Positions 26,963-34,992 of a stretch of 64,000 nt of DNA are shown piece by piece. Position 1 is the stretch's first letter. Each line of letters opens with the position of its first letter. The notes under the pieces were generated by a model. The model made no database searches, was not told the origin of the DNA, and saw only the letters and a list, made by a program, of their open reading frames with translations. This stretch comes from Pelomonas margarita (GTDB lineage Bacteria > Pseudomonadota > Gammaproteobacteria > Burkholderiales > Burkholderiaceae_C): the NCBI RefSeq assembly GCF_043555875.1, contig NZ_JBIGHW010000002.1:310001-374000 (forward strand), in the 5' to 3' direction. Position numbers and translations under genes: made by a program.

Positions 26963-27121
26963 GGCGGGCTCCCGTGCGGTGAAGGCGGCGACGTCGTGAA
27001 AAACGTCATGCCGTCAGCATCGGCGCCGGGGCGAATCACCAACATCACCCAGAAGGTGGGACGAAGGGGGAGACGGCCCCCGCGCCTCCCCCGACATCCC
27101 TCCAAAGGGGGGAATGAATAT

Positions 27122-27210
27122 GGGGTCGGAGTCAATTTCCACACCCCGGGGCGCTGCGCGCCACGGGGCGCGAGCCGCGCCGTCAAACGCGTCAAATGGA
27201 CTCCGCCCCC
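27122..27210. repeat. REP-like palindromic element with GGGGTCGGAGTC arms
   Basis: Left arm GGGGTCGGAGTCAATTT (27122-27138) and inverted right arm AAATGGACTCCGCCCCC (27194-27210), with two G/C-rich hairpin blocks between. The arm sequence resembles the widespread REP family associated with REP-tyrosine transposases. The right arm lies inside the 3' end of the DNA alkylation repair gene and supplies its last codons and stop. Confidence 0.6.
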
Positions 27211-27878
27211 CTTTTCAGCAGCTCCCGGCGGGCGTCGTGGCCGATCCAGCGGGCGGCGGCCTCATCGCGTTCGCACAGCCGCTGCGCCAGTTGCAGGGCG
27301 GGCCCGTGCAGGCCGGGGCTGCGCTTGCCAATCTGGCGCAGCGCCCAGTTGACAGCCTTGCGCACGAAGTTGCGGTCGTCGTCGGCCGCGGCGTCGATGA
27401 GCGGCAGCCGGGCGAGGAAGTCGGCGTCGGGCCGCTGCTTGTGATGCACCGCGGCCACCGCCAGCAGCGCGAAACCGGCGCGCCGCTCGAACTCGCGCTC
27501 GCGCAGGGCCCAGCGCGGGATGGCCTCCCAGGCCAGCGGGCTGCGCACGAAGGCGTTGAGGCAGGCCTGGTCACACACGTCCCACGCCGCCAGGCCGGCC
27601 ACCCAGTGATCCATCTGCACCAACGTCAGGCGCGCCGGCTCGGTCACCATGCCGGCCAGGATCTGCGCATCCGGGATGCCGGTGTCCCACAGGGCCAGCG
27701 CCAGGTCGTGATCGCGCCCGAACTCGCGGGCCAGCGCACGCAGGCGGGGCACGGCCAGGCCGAGCCGCCCGTCCCCGGTCAGGCCGAAGCGCGCCATGCC
27801 GGCCTGCGCCTCGGGCCGGGCGGCGGCCTGCAGCGCGGCCAGGGCTTCATCCAGCGAAGGCTTGTGCTTATTCGGCAT
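27192..27878 (-). CDS. DNA alkylation repair protein (AlkC/AlkD-like HEAT-repeat)
   Basis: 228 residues of HEAT-like helices. Motifs LWDTGIPDAQILAGM, MDHWVAGLAAWDVCDQACLN and DRNFVRKAVNWALRQIGKR match the AlkD-like DNA alkylation repair family, which removes alkylated bases without base flipping. The start MPNKHKPSLDEAL is chosen by family length. The last residues (GAESI and stop) are encoded by the arm of a REP-like repeat, so the C-terminus may have been remodelled. Confidence 0.88.
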   Translation of the reverse strand: MPNKHKPSLDEALAALQAAARPEAQAGMARFGLTGDGRLGLAVPRLRALAREFGRDHDLALALWDTGIPDAQILAGMVTEPARLTLVQMDHWVAGLAAWDVCDQACLNAFVRSPLAWEAIPRWALREREFERRAGFALLAVAAVHHKQRPDADFLARLPLIDAAADDDRNFVRKAVNWALRQIGKRSPGLHGPALQLAQRLCERDEAAARWIGHDARRELLKRGAESI

Positions 27879-27945
27879 GCGCAGATTCTGCGGCGGCGCG
27901 CACGGCAGACAATCATCGCCTCGACACGATCGACCTCCAGGCCCG

Positions 27946-29508
27946 ATGAAGCACCTCTTCGCCCTTGCCGCCCCCGCCACCGCGCTGGCCGCCGCCCTGC
28001 TGTTCGCCCCCGCCCTGCCCGCCCACGCGGCGCCCGGCCCGGGTGTCTCGTGGCAGGCCGCCGCGGCCGACGCCGACATCGACCGCGCCTTCGCCCGCGC
28101 CGCCGCCGAGAAGAAGCCGGTGCTGCTGTACTGGGGCGCCAAGTGGTGCCCGCCGTGCAACCAGCTCAAGGCCACGCTGTTCAACCGCGCGGACTTCATC
28201 GACCAGAGCAAGGCCTTCGTCGCCGTCAGCATCGACGGTGACGCGCCGGGCGCGCAGAAGCTGGGCACGCGCTTCAAGGTGCGCGGCTACCCGACGCTGA
28301 TCCTGTTCAACCCCACCGGCAGCGAGATCACGCGCCTGCCCGGCGAGGCCGATGCGGCCCAGGTCATGAAGGTGCTGCAGCTGGGTTTGTCCAGCGGCCG
28401 CCCCGTGAAGGCCGTGCTGGCCGACGCCCGCGCCGGCAAGAAGCTCAACGCCAACGAATGGCGGCTGCTGGGCTTCTACGGCTGGGAGACCGACGAGCAG
28501 CAACTGCTGCCGGTGGCCGAGCGCCCGGCGACGCTGGCACAGCTGGCCCGCGCCAGCGAGGGCGCCGATGCCGAGACTGCTACGCGGCTGTGGCTGAAGT
28601 CGGTCGGAACGCTGGCCGAGGGCAAGGCGGCCGACGCTGCCCAGTTGCCGCGCCTGCGCGCGCTGCTGGCCGATGCGGCGCAGTCGCGCGCGCAGATGGA
28701 CGTGCTGACCAACGAGGCCCGCGACTTGGTGCGCGCGTTCACGCCCACGGCCGGTGACGCCCGCACGCAGCTGAGCGCCGACTTCGACGCCACGCTGAAG
28801 CGGCTCAACGCCGACACCTCGCTGTCCCGCGCCGACCGCCTCAGCGCGCTGCAGGGCCGCATCGAGCTGGCCCGGCTCGACACGGCCCGCGACGAGCCCC
28901 ATCCCAAGGCCCTGCCCGCCGCGCTGCTGGCCGAGGCCCGCGAGCAGACCGCGCGCGCCAACCGCGAGATCACCGACGGCTACGAGCGCCAAGCAGTCAT
29001 CACCCAGGCCGCCCACCTGCTGGGCCGCGCCGGGCTGTGGAAGGACAGCGACGACCTGCTCAAGTCCGCGCTGGCGCGCAGCCACTCGCCCTACTACCTG
29101 ATGAGCCAGCTGGGCGGCAACGCGAAGAAGCAGGGCCAGAAGGCCGAGGCGCTGCGCTGGTACGAGGAAGCCTTCAACAAGAGCGAGGGCCCCGCCACGC
29201 GGCTGCAGTGGGGCGCCAACTACCTGGGCGCGCTGGTGGAGCTGGCCCCCGAGGACACGGCGCGCATCGAGAAGGCGGCCGCCCTGCTGTTCGCCGAGGC
29301 CGCCAAGGACCCCGGCGCCTTCTACGAGCGCAGCGAGCGCTCGCTGAAGAAGGTGGCCTCGCTGCTGGCCGACTGGAACAAGAGCCCCGCCCAGGCCGCC
29401 GCCGTGGGCCGGCTCAAGAGCCAGCTGGACGGCGTGTGTGGCCAACTGGACGGCAGCGACGCCAAGGCCCGCGCCGCCTGCCAGGGCCTGCTGACGCGCA
29501 AGGGCTGA
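27946..29508 (+). CDS. Periplasmic thioredoxin-fold protein with long helical C-terminal extension
   Basis: 520 residues. Signal peptide to about residue 28 (AHA), thioredoxin domain with WCPPC (Cys68, Cys71) and the cis-Pro segment RGYPTLILF. It then has ~350 residues of TPR-like alpha helices (QAAHLLGRAGLWKDSDDLL, LRWYEEAFNKSEGPATRLQWG). Probably a thiol-disulfide oxidoreductase in the periplasm; the helical part would bind partners. Divergent from the DNA repair gene and followed by an imperfect G/C stem-loop. Confidence 0.87.
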   Translation: MKHLFALAAPATALAAALLFAPALPAHAAPGPGVSWQAAAADADIDRAFARAAAEKKPVLLYWGAKWCPPCNQLKATLFNRADFIDQSKAFVAVSIDGDAPGAQKLGTRFKVRGYPTLILFNPTGSEITRLPGEADAAQVMKVLQLGLSSGRPVKAVLADARAGKKLNANEWRLLGFYGWETDEQQLLPVAERPATLAQLARASEGADAETATRLWLKSVGTLAEGKAADAAQLPRLRALLADAAQSRAQMDVLTNEARDLVRAFTPTAGDARTQLSADFDATLKRLNADTSLSRADRLSALQGRIELARLDTARDEPHPKALPAALLAEAREQTARANREITDGYERQAVITQAAHLLGRAGLWKDSDDLLKSALARSHSPYYLMSQLGGNAKKQGQKAEALRWYEEAFNKSEGPATRLQWGANYLGALVELAPEDTARIEKAAALLFAEAAKDPGAFYERSERSLKKVASLLADWNKSPAQAAAVGRLKSQLDGVCGQLDGSDAKARAACQGLLTRKG

Positions 29509-29522
29509 CGCCAGCCATCCCC

Positions 29523-29551
29523 GGTTTCGGGCCACTGGTGTGGCCCGAACC
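29523..29551 (+). terminator. Possible terminator-like stem-loop
   Basis: GGTTTCGGGCCAC and GTGGCCCGAACC pair as a 12-base stem with one bulge and a TGGT loop, 14 bases after the thioredoxin-fold gene stop. No T-run follows, so it may only stabilise the 3' end. Confidence 0.4.
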
Positions 29552-29630
29552 GCCGTTCGCCCGACGCAGGCCCTGACGGCGCCCGGCCACGCCAGATACT
29601 CGCGCCACTCCCAACTTCCCGAGAGAAGTC

Positions 29631-31082
29631 ATGCGTGAATGGCGCGGGGGGCTGCTGGCCCTCCTGACACTGGCCTCCATGGGCAAGGCTGCAGCGGACT
29701 CCCCGCTGAAGCCCTGCCGCATCGACGGCATTCCCAACGAGCTGCGCTGCGGCAGCCTGCAGCGCCCGCTGGACCCGGCGCGGCCGGACGGCGTGAAGAT
29801 CGATGTCCACTTCGTCGTCGCGCCCGCGATGGCGCGCAACAAGCAGCCGGACGCCGTGCTGGTGCTGGCCGGCGGGCCGGGCCAGAGCGCCATCGAGGTG
29901 GCGCCCATGATGTTGCAGCGCTTCTCGCGGCTGAACAACCGGCGCGACCTGGTCTTCATCGACCAGCGCGGCACCGGCCGCTCCGCCCGCCTGGACTGCC
30001 CCGATGACAGCAAGCTGCCGCTGACCGAGCAGCTGGACACGGCCGCGCAGCTGCGCCGCCTGGACGCCTGCCGGGCCACGCTGGAGAAGCTGCCGCACGG
30101 TGACCTGCGCTTCTACACCACCACCATCGCCATGCAGGACATGGACGCCGTGCGCGAGCATCTGGGCGTGCCGCAGTGGAACCTGGAAGGCGGCAGCTAC
30201 GGCACGCGCGCCGCGCTGGAGTACCTGCGCCAGTTCCCGAGCAAGGTGCGCCGCACGGTCATCGACGGCATTGCGCCGCCGGACATGGTGCTGCCGGCCA
30301 GCTTCTCGACCGACACGCAGGCCGCGCTGGACAAGCTCATCGACGCCCACGCCAAGACTTTCCCCGGCCTGCGCGAGGACTGGCAGAAGTTGCTGGCCTC
30401 ACTGCCGCGCACGGTCAGCGTGGCCCACCCGATGACGGGCAAGCCCGAGCAGTTCACGGTGGACCGCGCGCTGCTGCTGCGCGCCGTGCGGGCACCGCTG
30501 TACCAGCCCGCGCTGGGCGCGGCCCTGCCGGCCGCCATCCGGGCGGCCGCCCAGGAGGGCCGCTTCGACGGGCTGTTCGGCCTGACCAGCGCCTTCGCCG
30601 GCCGCAAGGGCATGAAGCTGGCGATGGGCATGCACTTCTCCGTGGTGTGCGCCGAGGATGCGCCGCGCCTTGACGGCGCGACCGACCAGCCCGGGGCAGA
30701 CTACGGCCGCTTCGACGCCGACATGTACGCCCGCGTGTGCAAGACCTGGCCCCGTGGCGACGTGCCGGCCGACTTCTACAAGGTACCGGCCGCGCCCAGC
30801 CCAGTGCTGGTGCTCAGCGGCGGGGCCGACCCCGTCACGCCACCGCGCCACGGCGAGCGCGTCGTGCAGGCTCTGGCCGCCGGCCAGCCGGCCCGCGTGC
30901 AGCATGTGGTGGTGCCCGAGGCCGGCCACGGCCTGACCGGCGTGGGCTGCATGCGGGACGTGATCTTCCGCTTCATCGACGCCAAGACCGACGCCGCCGC
31001 CCTGCCCCAGGACGCAGCCTGCGCCACCCGCATCCCGCGCCCCACCGCCTTCCAGCCCGTGCGCGAAGGGAGCCCCCAATGA
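29631..31082 (+). CDS. Secreted S33-family alpha/beta hydrolase / peptidase
   Basis: 483 residues with a signal peptide (cleavage near KAAA, residue 22). Oxyanion motif AGGPGQSA, DQRGTGRS, nucleophile in EGGSYGTRAALEYL (Ser189), a C-terminal TAP-like segment VLVLSGGADPVTPP (Asp) and EAGHGL (His). This layout is that of proline-iminopeptidase/tripeptidyl aminopeptidase-like enzymes. Its stop overlaps the ATPase start (ATGA), tying it to the ABC exporter downstream. The substrate is probably a peptide. Confidence 0.9.
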   Translation: MREWRGGLLALLTLASMGKAAADSPLKPCRIDGIPNELRCGSLQRPLDPARPDGVKIDVHFVVAPAMARNKQPDAVLVLAGGPGQSAIEVAPMMLQRFSRLNNRRDLVFIDQRGTGRSARLDCPDDSKLPLTEQLDTAAQLRRLDACRATLEKLPHGDLRFYTTTIAMQDMDAVREHLGVPQWNLEGGSYGTRAALEYLRQFPSKVRRTVIDGIAPPDMVLPASFSTDTQAALDKLIDAHAKTFPGLREDWQKLLASLPRTVSVAHPMTGKPEQFTVDRALLLRAVRAPLYQPALGAALPAAIRAAAQEGRFDGLFGLTSAFAGRKGMKLAMGMHFSVVCAEDAPRLDGATDQPGADYGRFDADMYARVCKTWPRGDVPADFYKVPAAPSPVLVLSGGADPVTPPRHGERVVQALAAGQPARVQHVVVPEAGHGLTGVGCMRDVIFRFIDAKTDAAALPQDAACATRIPRPTAFQPVREGSPQ

Positions 31083-31861
31083 TCGAGATCCACGACGTCC
31101 ACAAGCAGTTCACCAGCCGCACCGGTGCCGGCCTGTTCAAGCGCGGCGAGAAGCGCACCGTGCATGCGGTGCAGGGCGTGAGCCTGAACGCCGCCGATGG
31201 CCGCATCACCGGGCTGCTGGGCGCCAACGGTGCAGGCAAGACCACCACGCTGCGCATGCTGGCCGGGCTGTTTGCGCCTGACCAGGGCCGCATCGCGGTC
31301 GACGGCGTCACCGTGCAGGACGACCCGCTGAAAGCCTTGTCCCGCATGGGCATCCTGGGCGACGCGCATGGCCTGTACCCGCGCCTGTCGGCCCGCGAGA
31401 ACATCATCTACTTCGGCCGGCTGCAGGGCATGAACGCCGATGCGGCCAACGTCCGCGCCGACGAGCTGGCCCGGCTGCTGGAGATGAAGAACATCCTCGA
31501 CCGCCGCGCCGACGGCTTCAGCCAGGGCGAGCGCATGAAGACGGCCCTGGCCCGCGCGCTGGTGCATGACCCCGCCAACATCGTGCTGGACGAGCCCACC
31601 AACGGCCTGGACGTGCTGGCCACACGCGCGCTGCGCGAGGCGCTGCGCTGGCTGCGCAGCCCGGAGGGTGGCGCCAAGTGCATCGTCTTCTCCACGCACA
31701 TCATGCAGGAGGTGGAGCTGCTGTGCGACGAGGTCATCGTCGTCTCCAAGGGCCGCAGCGTGGCCCGCGGCAGCGTGCCCGCGCTACTGCAGCAAGCCGG
31801 CGAATCCCGTTTCGAGGACGCCTTCGTGAAGCTCGCATTTCCCGAGGAGGCTGCGGCATGA
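31079..31861 (+). CDS. NatA-type ABC transporter ATP-binding protein
   Basis: 260 residues. Walker A GANGAGKTTTLRML, signature FSQGERMKTALARAL, Walker B NIVLDEPTNGLD, H-loop FSTHIMQEVE. The insertion TGAGLFKRGEKRTVHAVQ near the N-terminus is typical of NatA-type sodium/ABC-2 exporters. Coupled by ATGA overlaps to the peptidase upstream and to the permease downstream. Confidence 0.92.
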   Translation: MIEIHDVHKQFTSRTGAGLFKRGEKRTVHAVQGVSLNAADGRITGLLGANGAGKTTTLRMLAGLFAPDQGRIAVDGVTVQDDPLKALSRMGILGDAHGLYPRLSARENIIYFGRLQGMNADAANVRADELARLLEMKNILDRRADGFSQGERMKTALARALVHDPANIVLDEPTNGLDVLATRALREALRWLRSPEGGAKCIVFSTHIMQEVELLCDEVIVVSKGRSVARGSVPALLQQAGESRFEDAFVKLAFPEEAAA

Positions 31862-33027
31862 ACAAGCACAAGACCTGGATCGTCTTCGCCAAGGAACTGG
31901 CCGACGCGCTGCGCGACCGGCGCACGCTGCTGCGCATCCTGGTGCCGGCACTGCTGATGGGGCCGCTGCTGCTGGCGGCGCTGTCGGGCCTGATCGCCTC
32001 GCTGGAGGAACGCGCCGAGCGGCGCGAGCTGATGGCCGTGGGCCTGGAGCACGCGCCCACGCTGCAGAACTTCATCGAGCGCCAGACCTACACGCTCAAG
32101 GCTGCGCCGGCCGACTACGAAGCCCAGCTGCGCGCCACGCGGCTGCTGGAACCTGTGCTCGTGGTGCCCAAGGACTTCGAGGCCCGGCTGCTGGCCGGTG
32201 AGGCGCCCACGGTGGAGATCGTCAGCGACAGCGCCAACCAGCGCGCCGCGGCCGGCGTGGGCGCCATGCAGCGGCTGCTGATGGGCTTCAACAACGAGCG
32301 GGCCGCGCTCAACATGGCGCTGCGCGGTGTGTCCACGCAGCTGCTGCAGCCAGTGGACGTGGAGGAACGCGACCTCGCCGGCACCCAGGCCCGTGCCGCG
32401 CGGCTGACCAGCATCATCCCGATGTTCATCATCATGGCGGTGCTGTACGGCGCGCTGAGTGCCGCGCTGGACAGCACGGCCGGCGAGCGCGAGCGCGGCT
32501 CGCTGGAGCCGCTGCTGATGAACCCGGCACCGCATGGCGCCATCGTGGCCGGCAAGTGGGGCGCCGTGGCGCTGATGGGCATGGCCGTGGCGCTGCTGTC
32601 CAGCCTGAGCTTCGTGCCCGCGCAATGGCTGATCCGCAGCGACAGCCTGCAGGCCATGTTCCAGTTCGGCATGGGCGAGGTGCTGGCCTTCTGGCTGCTG
32701 CAGATCCCGCTGGCCGCCGGCCTGTCGGGCCTGCTGATGGCGCTGGCCATCCGCTCCAAGACCTTCAAGGAAGCGCAGGCCAGCAGCACGCTCATCGTCA
32801 CCGTCGTCAGCCTGATGCCCATGGTCAGCCTGCTGAACCCGGGCGGTGACGCAGCGTGGTACCTATGGGTGCCGGGCCTGGCCCAGAACACGCTGATGCT
32901 GGCCGTGCTCAAGGGCGAGGCGCTGCGCTGGGAACAGGTGGCCCCTGGCGTCATCACCGGGCTGGTGATCACGGCCGGCGCGCTGGCCTACGTGGCCCGC
33001 TCGATGCGCGCGGCGGTGGCGCGCTGA
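31858..33027 (+). CDS. NatB-type ABC-2 permease
   Basis: 389 residues. One N-terminal helix (LRILVPALLMGPLLLAALSG), a large periplasmic domain (about residues 45-180), then five or six helices, the ABC-2 type-2 topology of NatB. GERERGSLEPLLMNPAPHGAIVAGKW is the conserved cytoplasmic motif before the core helices. With the NatA-like ATPase it forms an exporter for sodium ions, a peptide or a drug. The substrate is unknown, although coupling to a secreted peptidase hints at peptides. Confidence 0.9.
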   Translation: MNKHKTWIVFAKELADALRDRRTLLRILVPALLMGPLLLAALSGLIASLEERAERRELMAVGLEHAPTLQNFIERQTYTLKAAPADYEAQLRATRLLEPVLVVPKDFEARLLAGEAPTVEIVSDSANQRAAAGVGAMQRLLMGFNNERAALNMALRGVSTQLLQPVDVEERDLAGTQARAARLTSIIPMFIIMAVLYGALSAALDSTAGERERGSLEPLLMNPAPHGAIVAGKWGAVALMGMAVALLSSLSFVPAQWLIRSDSLQAMFQFGMGEVLAFWLLQIPLAAGLSGLLMALAIRSKTFKEAQASSTLIVTVVSLMPMVSLLNPGGDAAWYLWVPGLAQNTLMLAVLKGEALRWEQVAPGVITGLVITAGALAYVARSMRAAVAR

Positions 33028-33059
33028 GCCGGGGGCCGGCTCGCGGTAGGCTCTCCGCC

Positions 33060-33590
33060 ATGACCCGCATCCCGGCCCTCCCTGCACTCGCTACCGCCCT
33101 GCTGGCCGCCAGCTTGGCGGGCTGCGCCAACCCGCCGCATTTCGACGCCTTCCAGCCCGCCACGCCGGCCGACTACGACGGCCCCACGGCCAATGTGGCG
33201 GACGAGGTGCAGGCGGTCGGCCCGCAGCGACTGCATGTGTTCGAGATCACGCACGTGGACGGCCGCCGGCTGGCCAGCAGCAGCACCGCCACGCGACGCG
33301 CCGGCCAGGGCGGCAGCATGACGGTCACGCCGGTGGCGCTGACCAACGAACTGGCCGTGCGGCCCACCCGCGTGCGGCTACAGGCCGCCACGCAGTACGC
33401 GTCGCCCGTGGTCGCCCTGTCCCAGCCCACCTGCCGCACGGTGGGCGACGTGGACTTCACACCCCGGGCCGGTGCGCGCTATGCGGTGCGTGGCCGCATC
33501 GACAACGGTGCCTGCGAAGCCTGGATCGAGGATCTCGCCACGGGCCAGCCCGCCACCGACAAGGTCAGCGGCCCGGGCACGGCGCGCTAG
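33060..33590 (+). CDS. Putative lipoprotein
   Basis: 176 residues. Signal peptide with lipobox SLAGCANPP (Cys about residue 21). Mature part is beta-rich with two further Cys (QPTCRTVGD, NGACEAW) that may form a disulfide. No family recognised. It lies 32 bases after the NatB-like permease and may be in the same transcript. Its TAG stop shares the palindrome CTAG with the convergent gene. Confidence 0.75.
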   Translation: MTRIPALPALATALLAASLAGCANPPHFDAFQPATPADYDGPTANVADEVQAVGPQRLHVFEITHVDGRRLASSSTATRRAGQGGSMTVTPVALTNELAVRPTRVRLQAATQYASPVVALSQPTCRTVGDVDFTPRAGARYAVRGRIDNGACEAWIEDLATGQPATDKVSGPGTAR

Positions 33591-34084
33591 CGGCAACGCC
33601 GCGCAGCGGCCGCCAGCAGCACACGCGAATACCAGCGGTGCAGGCCCAGCAGCGCACGGAAACCCGGGCCGAAGCGCGGCTCGCCGCCAGGCCCGCGCCG
33701 GCGCGGCACCAGGGCCGACCCGAACCACAGCACCGTGCCGCCATCGGCGGCCGGCTGCACACAGAACCAGGAGCGCGTGACGCCGCTGTCCTCGTGCATC
33801 AGCAACTCGTCGGCATCGCGGGCCTCGACCGTCCAGACGGCGATGCGCTCGCCCGTCCCGCACGCAACGGCTCGGGCCATCGCATCAGTGGACGGCTTGC
33901 CCAGCAGCGCCATCAGCCATCGCTCGGCCTTGAACACCGGCGTCGTGTAGAAGGCCTCGACGAACTCTGCCAGTGACACACGGCGTGCCACCGCCAGGCA
34001 GTACGCATCGGCAAAAGCCCCCTGCCGCGCCGCCATGCGGCCCAACAGGCTGGTAGGGGGAACAGGCTGTTCATCAAGCTTCAT
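33587..34084 (-). CDS. Hypothetical protein, DUF2867-like
   Basis: 165 residues, soluble. The run FYTTPVFKAERWLMALLGKPS, RIAVWTVEARDADELLMHEDSGVTRSW and FRALLGLHRWYSRVLLAAA resembles DUF2867-type helix-grip proteins of unknown function; the similarity is by eye. It is convergent with the lipoprotein, sharing four bases. A Fur-like dyad lies 58 bases upstream of the start, shared with the divergent DUF2061 gene. Confidence 0.65.
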   Translation of the reverse strand: MKLDEQPVPPTSLLGRMAARQGAFADAYCLAVARRVSLAEFVEAFYTTPVFKAERWLMALLGKPSTDAMARAVACGTGERIAVWTVEARDADELLMHEDSGVTRSWFCVQPAADGGTVLWFGSALVPRRRGPGGEPRFGPGFRALLGLHRWYSRVLLAAAARRCR

Positions 34085-34142
34085 GGCGCCCAGTGTCCTC
34101 GTCCATCACCGAGATAGCCGGAAGTGATTGGCCAAGGTCGAT

Positions 34143-34161
34143 GCGAATAATTAGCATTTGC
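34143..34161. promoter_or_regulatory. Fur-box-like 19-base dyad
   Basis: GCGAATAATTAGCATTTGC is nearly palindromic. It differs at two positions from the betaproteobacterial Fur-type sequence GCGAATAATTATCATTCGC as I recall it. It lies 30 bases upstream of the DUF2061 ATG and 58 bases upstream of the divergent gene at 34084, in an unusually AT-rich patch. It suggests iron control of one or both genes. Confidence 0.6.
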
Positions 34162-34190
34162 CTATTCAAACCAGCCGGGCGATAGACACC

Positions 34191-34418
34191 ATGACCAAGA
34201 CCCTCTGCTTCGGCGTCATGCACCTGATCACGGCCTTCAGCATCACCTATGCGCTGACGGGCAGCGTGACGATTGCCGGCGCGGTGACCTTCCTGGAACC
34301 GCTGGCCAATACAGTGCTGCACTACTTCTTCGACAAGTACTGGGACCACCCACGGGCCCAGGCCTGGCGCGCGCGTTGGCGCGTCGGCCGCCCGGTGGCG
34401 GTGGCTCAGCCGGGTTGA
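34191..34418 (+). CDS. DUF2061 small membrane protein
   Basis: 75 residues. The sequence MTKTLCFGVMHLITAFSITY..., GSVTIAGAVTFLEPLANTVLHYFFDKYW is diagnostic of DUF2061, a two-helix inner-membrane family of unknown function. Start at the first Met after the Fur-like site. Its 3' end overlaps the convergent YkgJ-type gene by 13 bases. Confidence 0.87.
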   Translation: MTKTLCFGVMHLITAFSITYALTGSVTIAGAVTFLEPLANTVLHYFFDKYWDHPRAQAWRARWRVGRPVAVAQPG

Positions 34419-34690
34419 TCGGGCAGATCGGGCGGATGGGGCGCCGTCTGCTCCTCCATCCAGCCCAGCCAGCGCAACGCCTGCTCGCGGCTGCTGCCGC
34501 ACATCTCCTCGTGCGGCGCGAGCGAGCTGCACACGGCCGGGCGCTCGGGCCGGCCGAAGATCCTGCAGCGCAGCGCCTCGTCCAGCTGCGCGCAGCGCAC
34601 GCCGGCCGGCTTGCCCTGCGGGTGGCCGGGAATGGGCGAGCTGATCGACGGCGCGATGCAGCAGGCGGCACAACGGGGGCGGCAATCCAT
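34406..34690 (-). CDS. YkgJ-family cysteine cluster protein
   Basis: 94 residues. Cysteine pattern DCRPRCAACC, GVRCAQL, LRCRIFG, VCSSL and EEMCGSS is that of the YkgJ/UPF0153 family, thought to bind a metal cluster. The start MDCRPRCAACC is typical. It follows the DUF2892 gene by 35 bases on the same strand and may be co-transcribed with it. Confidence 0.85.
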   Translation of the reverse strand: MDCRPRCAACCIAPSISSPIPGHPQGKPAGVRCAQLDEALRCRIFGRPERPAVCSSLAPHEEMCGSSREQALRWLGWMEEQTAPHPPDLPDQPG

Positions 34691-34725
34691 GGCGGCATTG
34701 TCGGCCGCGCGCCGCCAGGCGGGAG

Positions 34726-34920
34726 TCAGCCCTTGAGCGGGCAGGTGTTGAAGCCCAGCACCGAGTACAGCGGGCAGGTGCTCAGCAGGCCGGTGGCCAG
34801 CGGCACGAGGCCGACATAGCCCCAGGCGCCCACGGTGCCGGTGACGGCCAGTGCCAGCAGCACGAGGCCGGCGACGATGCGGGCGATGCGGTCGAAACCG
34901 CCGACATTGGTCTTGAACAT
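34726..34920 (-). CDS. DUF2892 small inner-membrane protein
   Basis: 64 residues. MFKTNVGGFDRIARIVAGLVLL... and STCPLYSVLGFNTCPL are diagnostic of DUF2892 (the YgaP-type two-helix membrane module). GGAGA lies before the ATG. A Crp/Fnr-type dyad sits 57 bases upstream, overlapping the stop of the Crp/Fnr-family regulator gene, so this small protein is probably the regulator's own target. Confidence 0.88.
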   Translation of the reverse strand: MFKTNVGGFDRIARIVAGLVLLALAVTGTVGAWGYVGLVPLATGLLSTCPLYSVLGFNTCPLKG

Positions 34921-34976
34921 GGGGCTCTCCTTCGGGTTGCGATGCCGCCATCCTCGGCGGGGCCTCCCCCGCTGTC

Positions 34977-34992
34977 GGTGACCTGCGTCACA
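34977..34992. promoter_or_regulatory. Crp/Fnr-type binding site before DUF2892
   Basis: GGTGA-CCTGCG-TCACA on the plus strand (TGTGA-N6-TCACC on the minus strand) is a one-mismatch match to the Crp consensus TGTGA-N6-TCACA. It covers the stop codon of the regulator gene and lies 57 bases before the DUF2892 start, a usual activator position. Confidence 0.6.
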
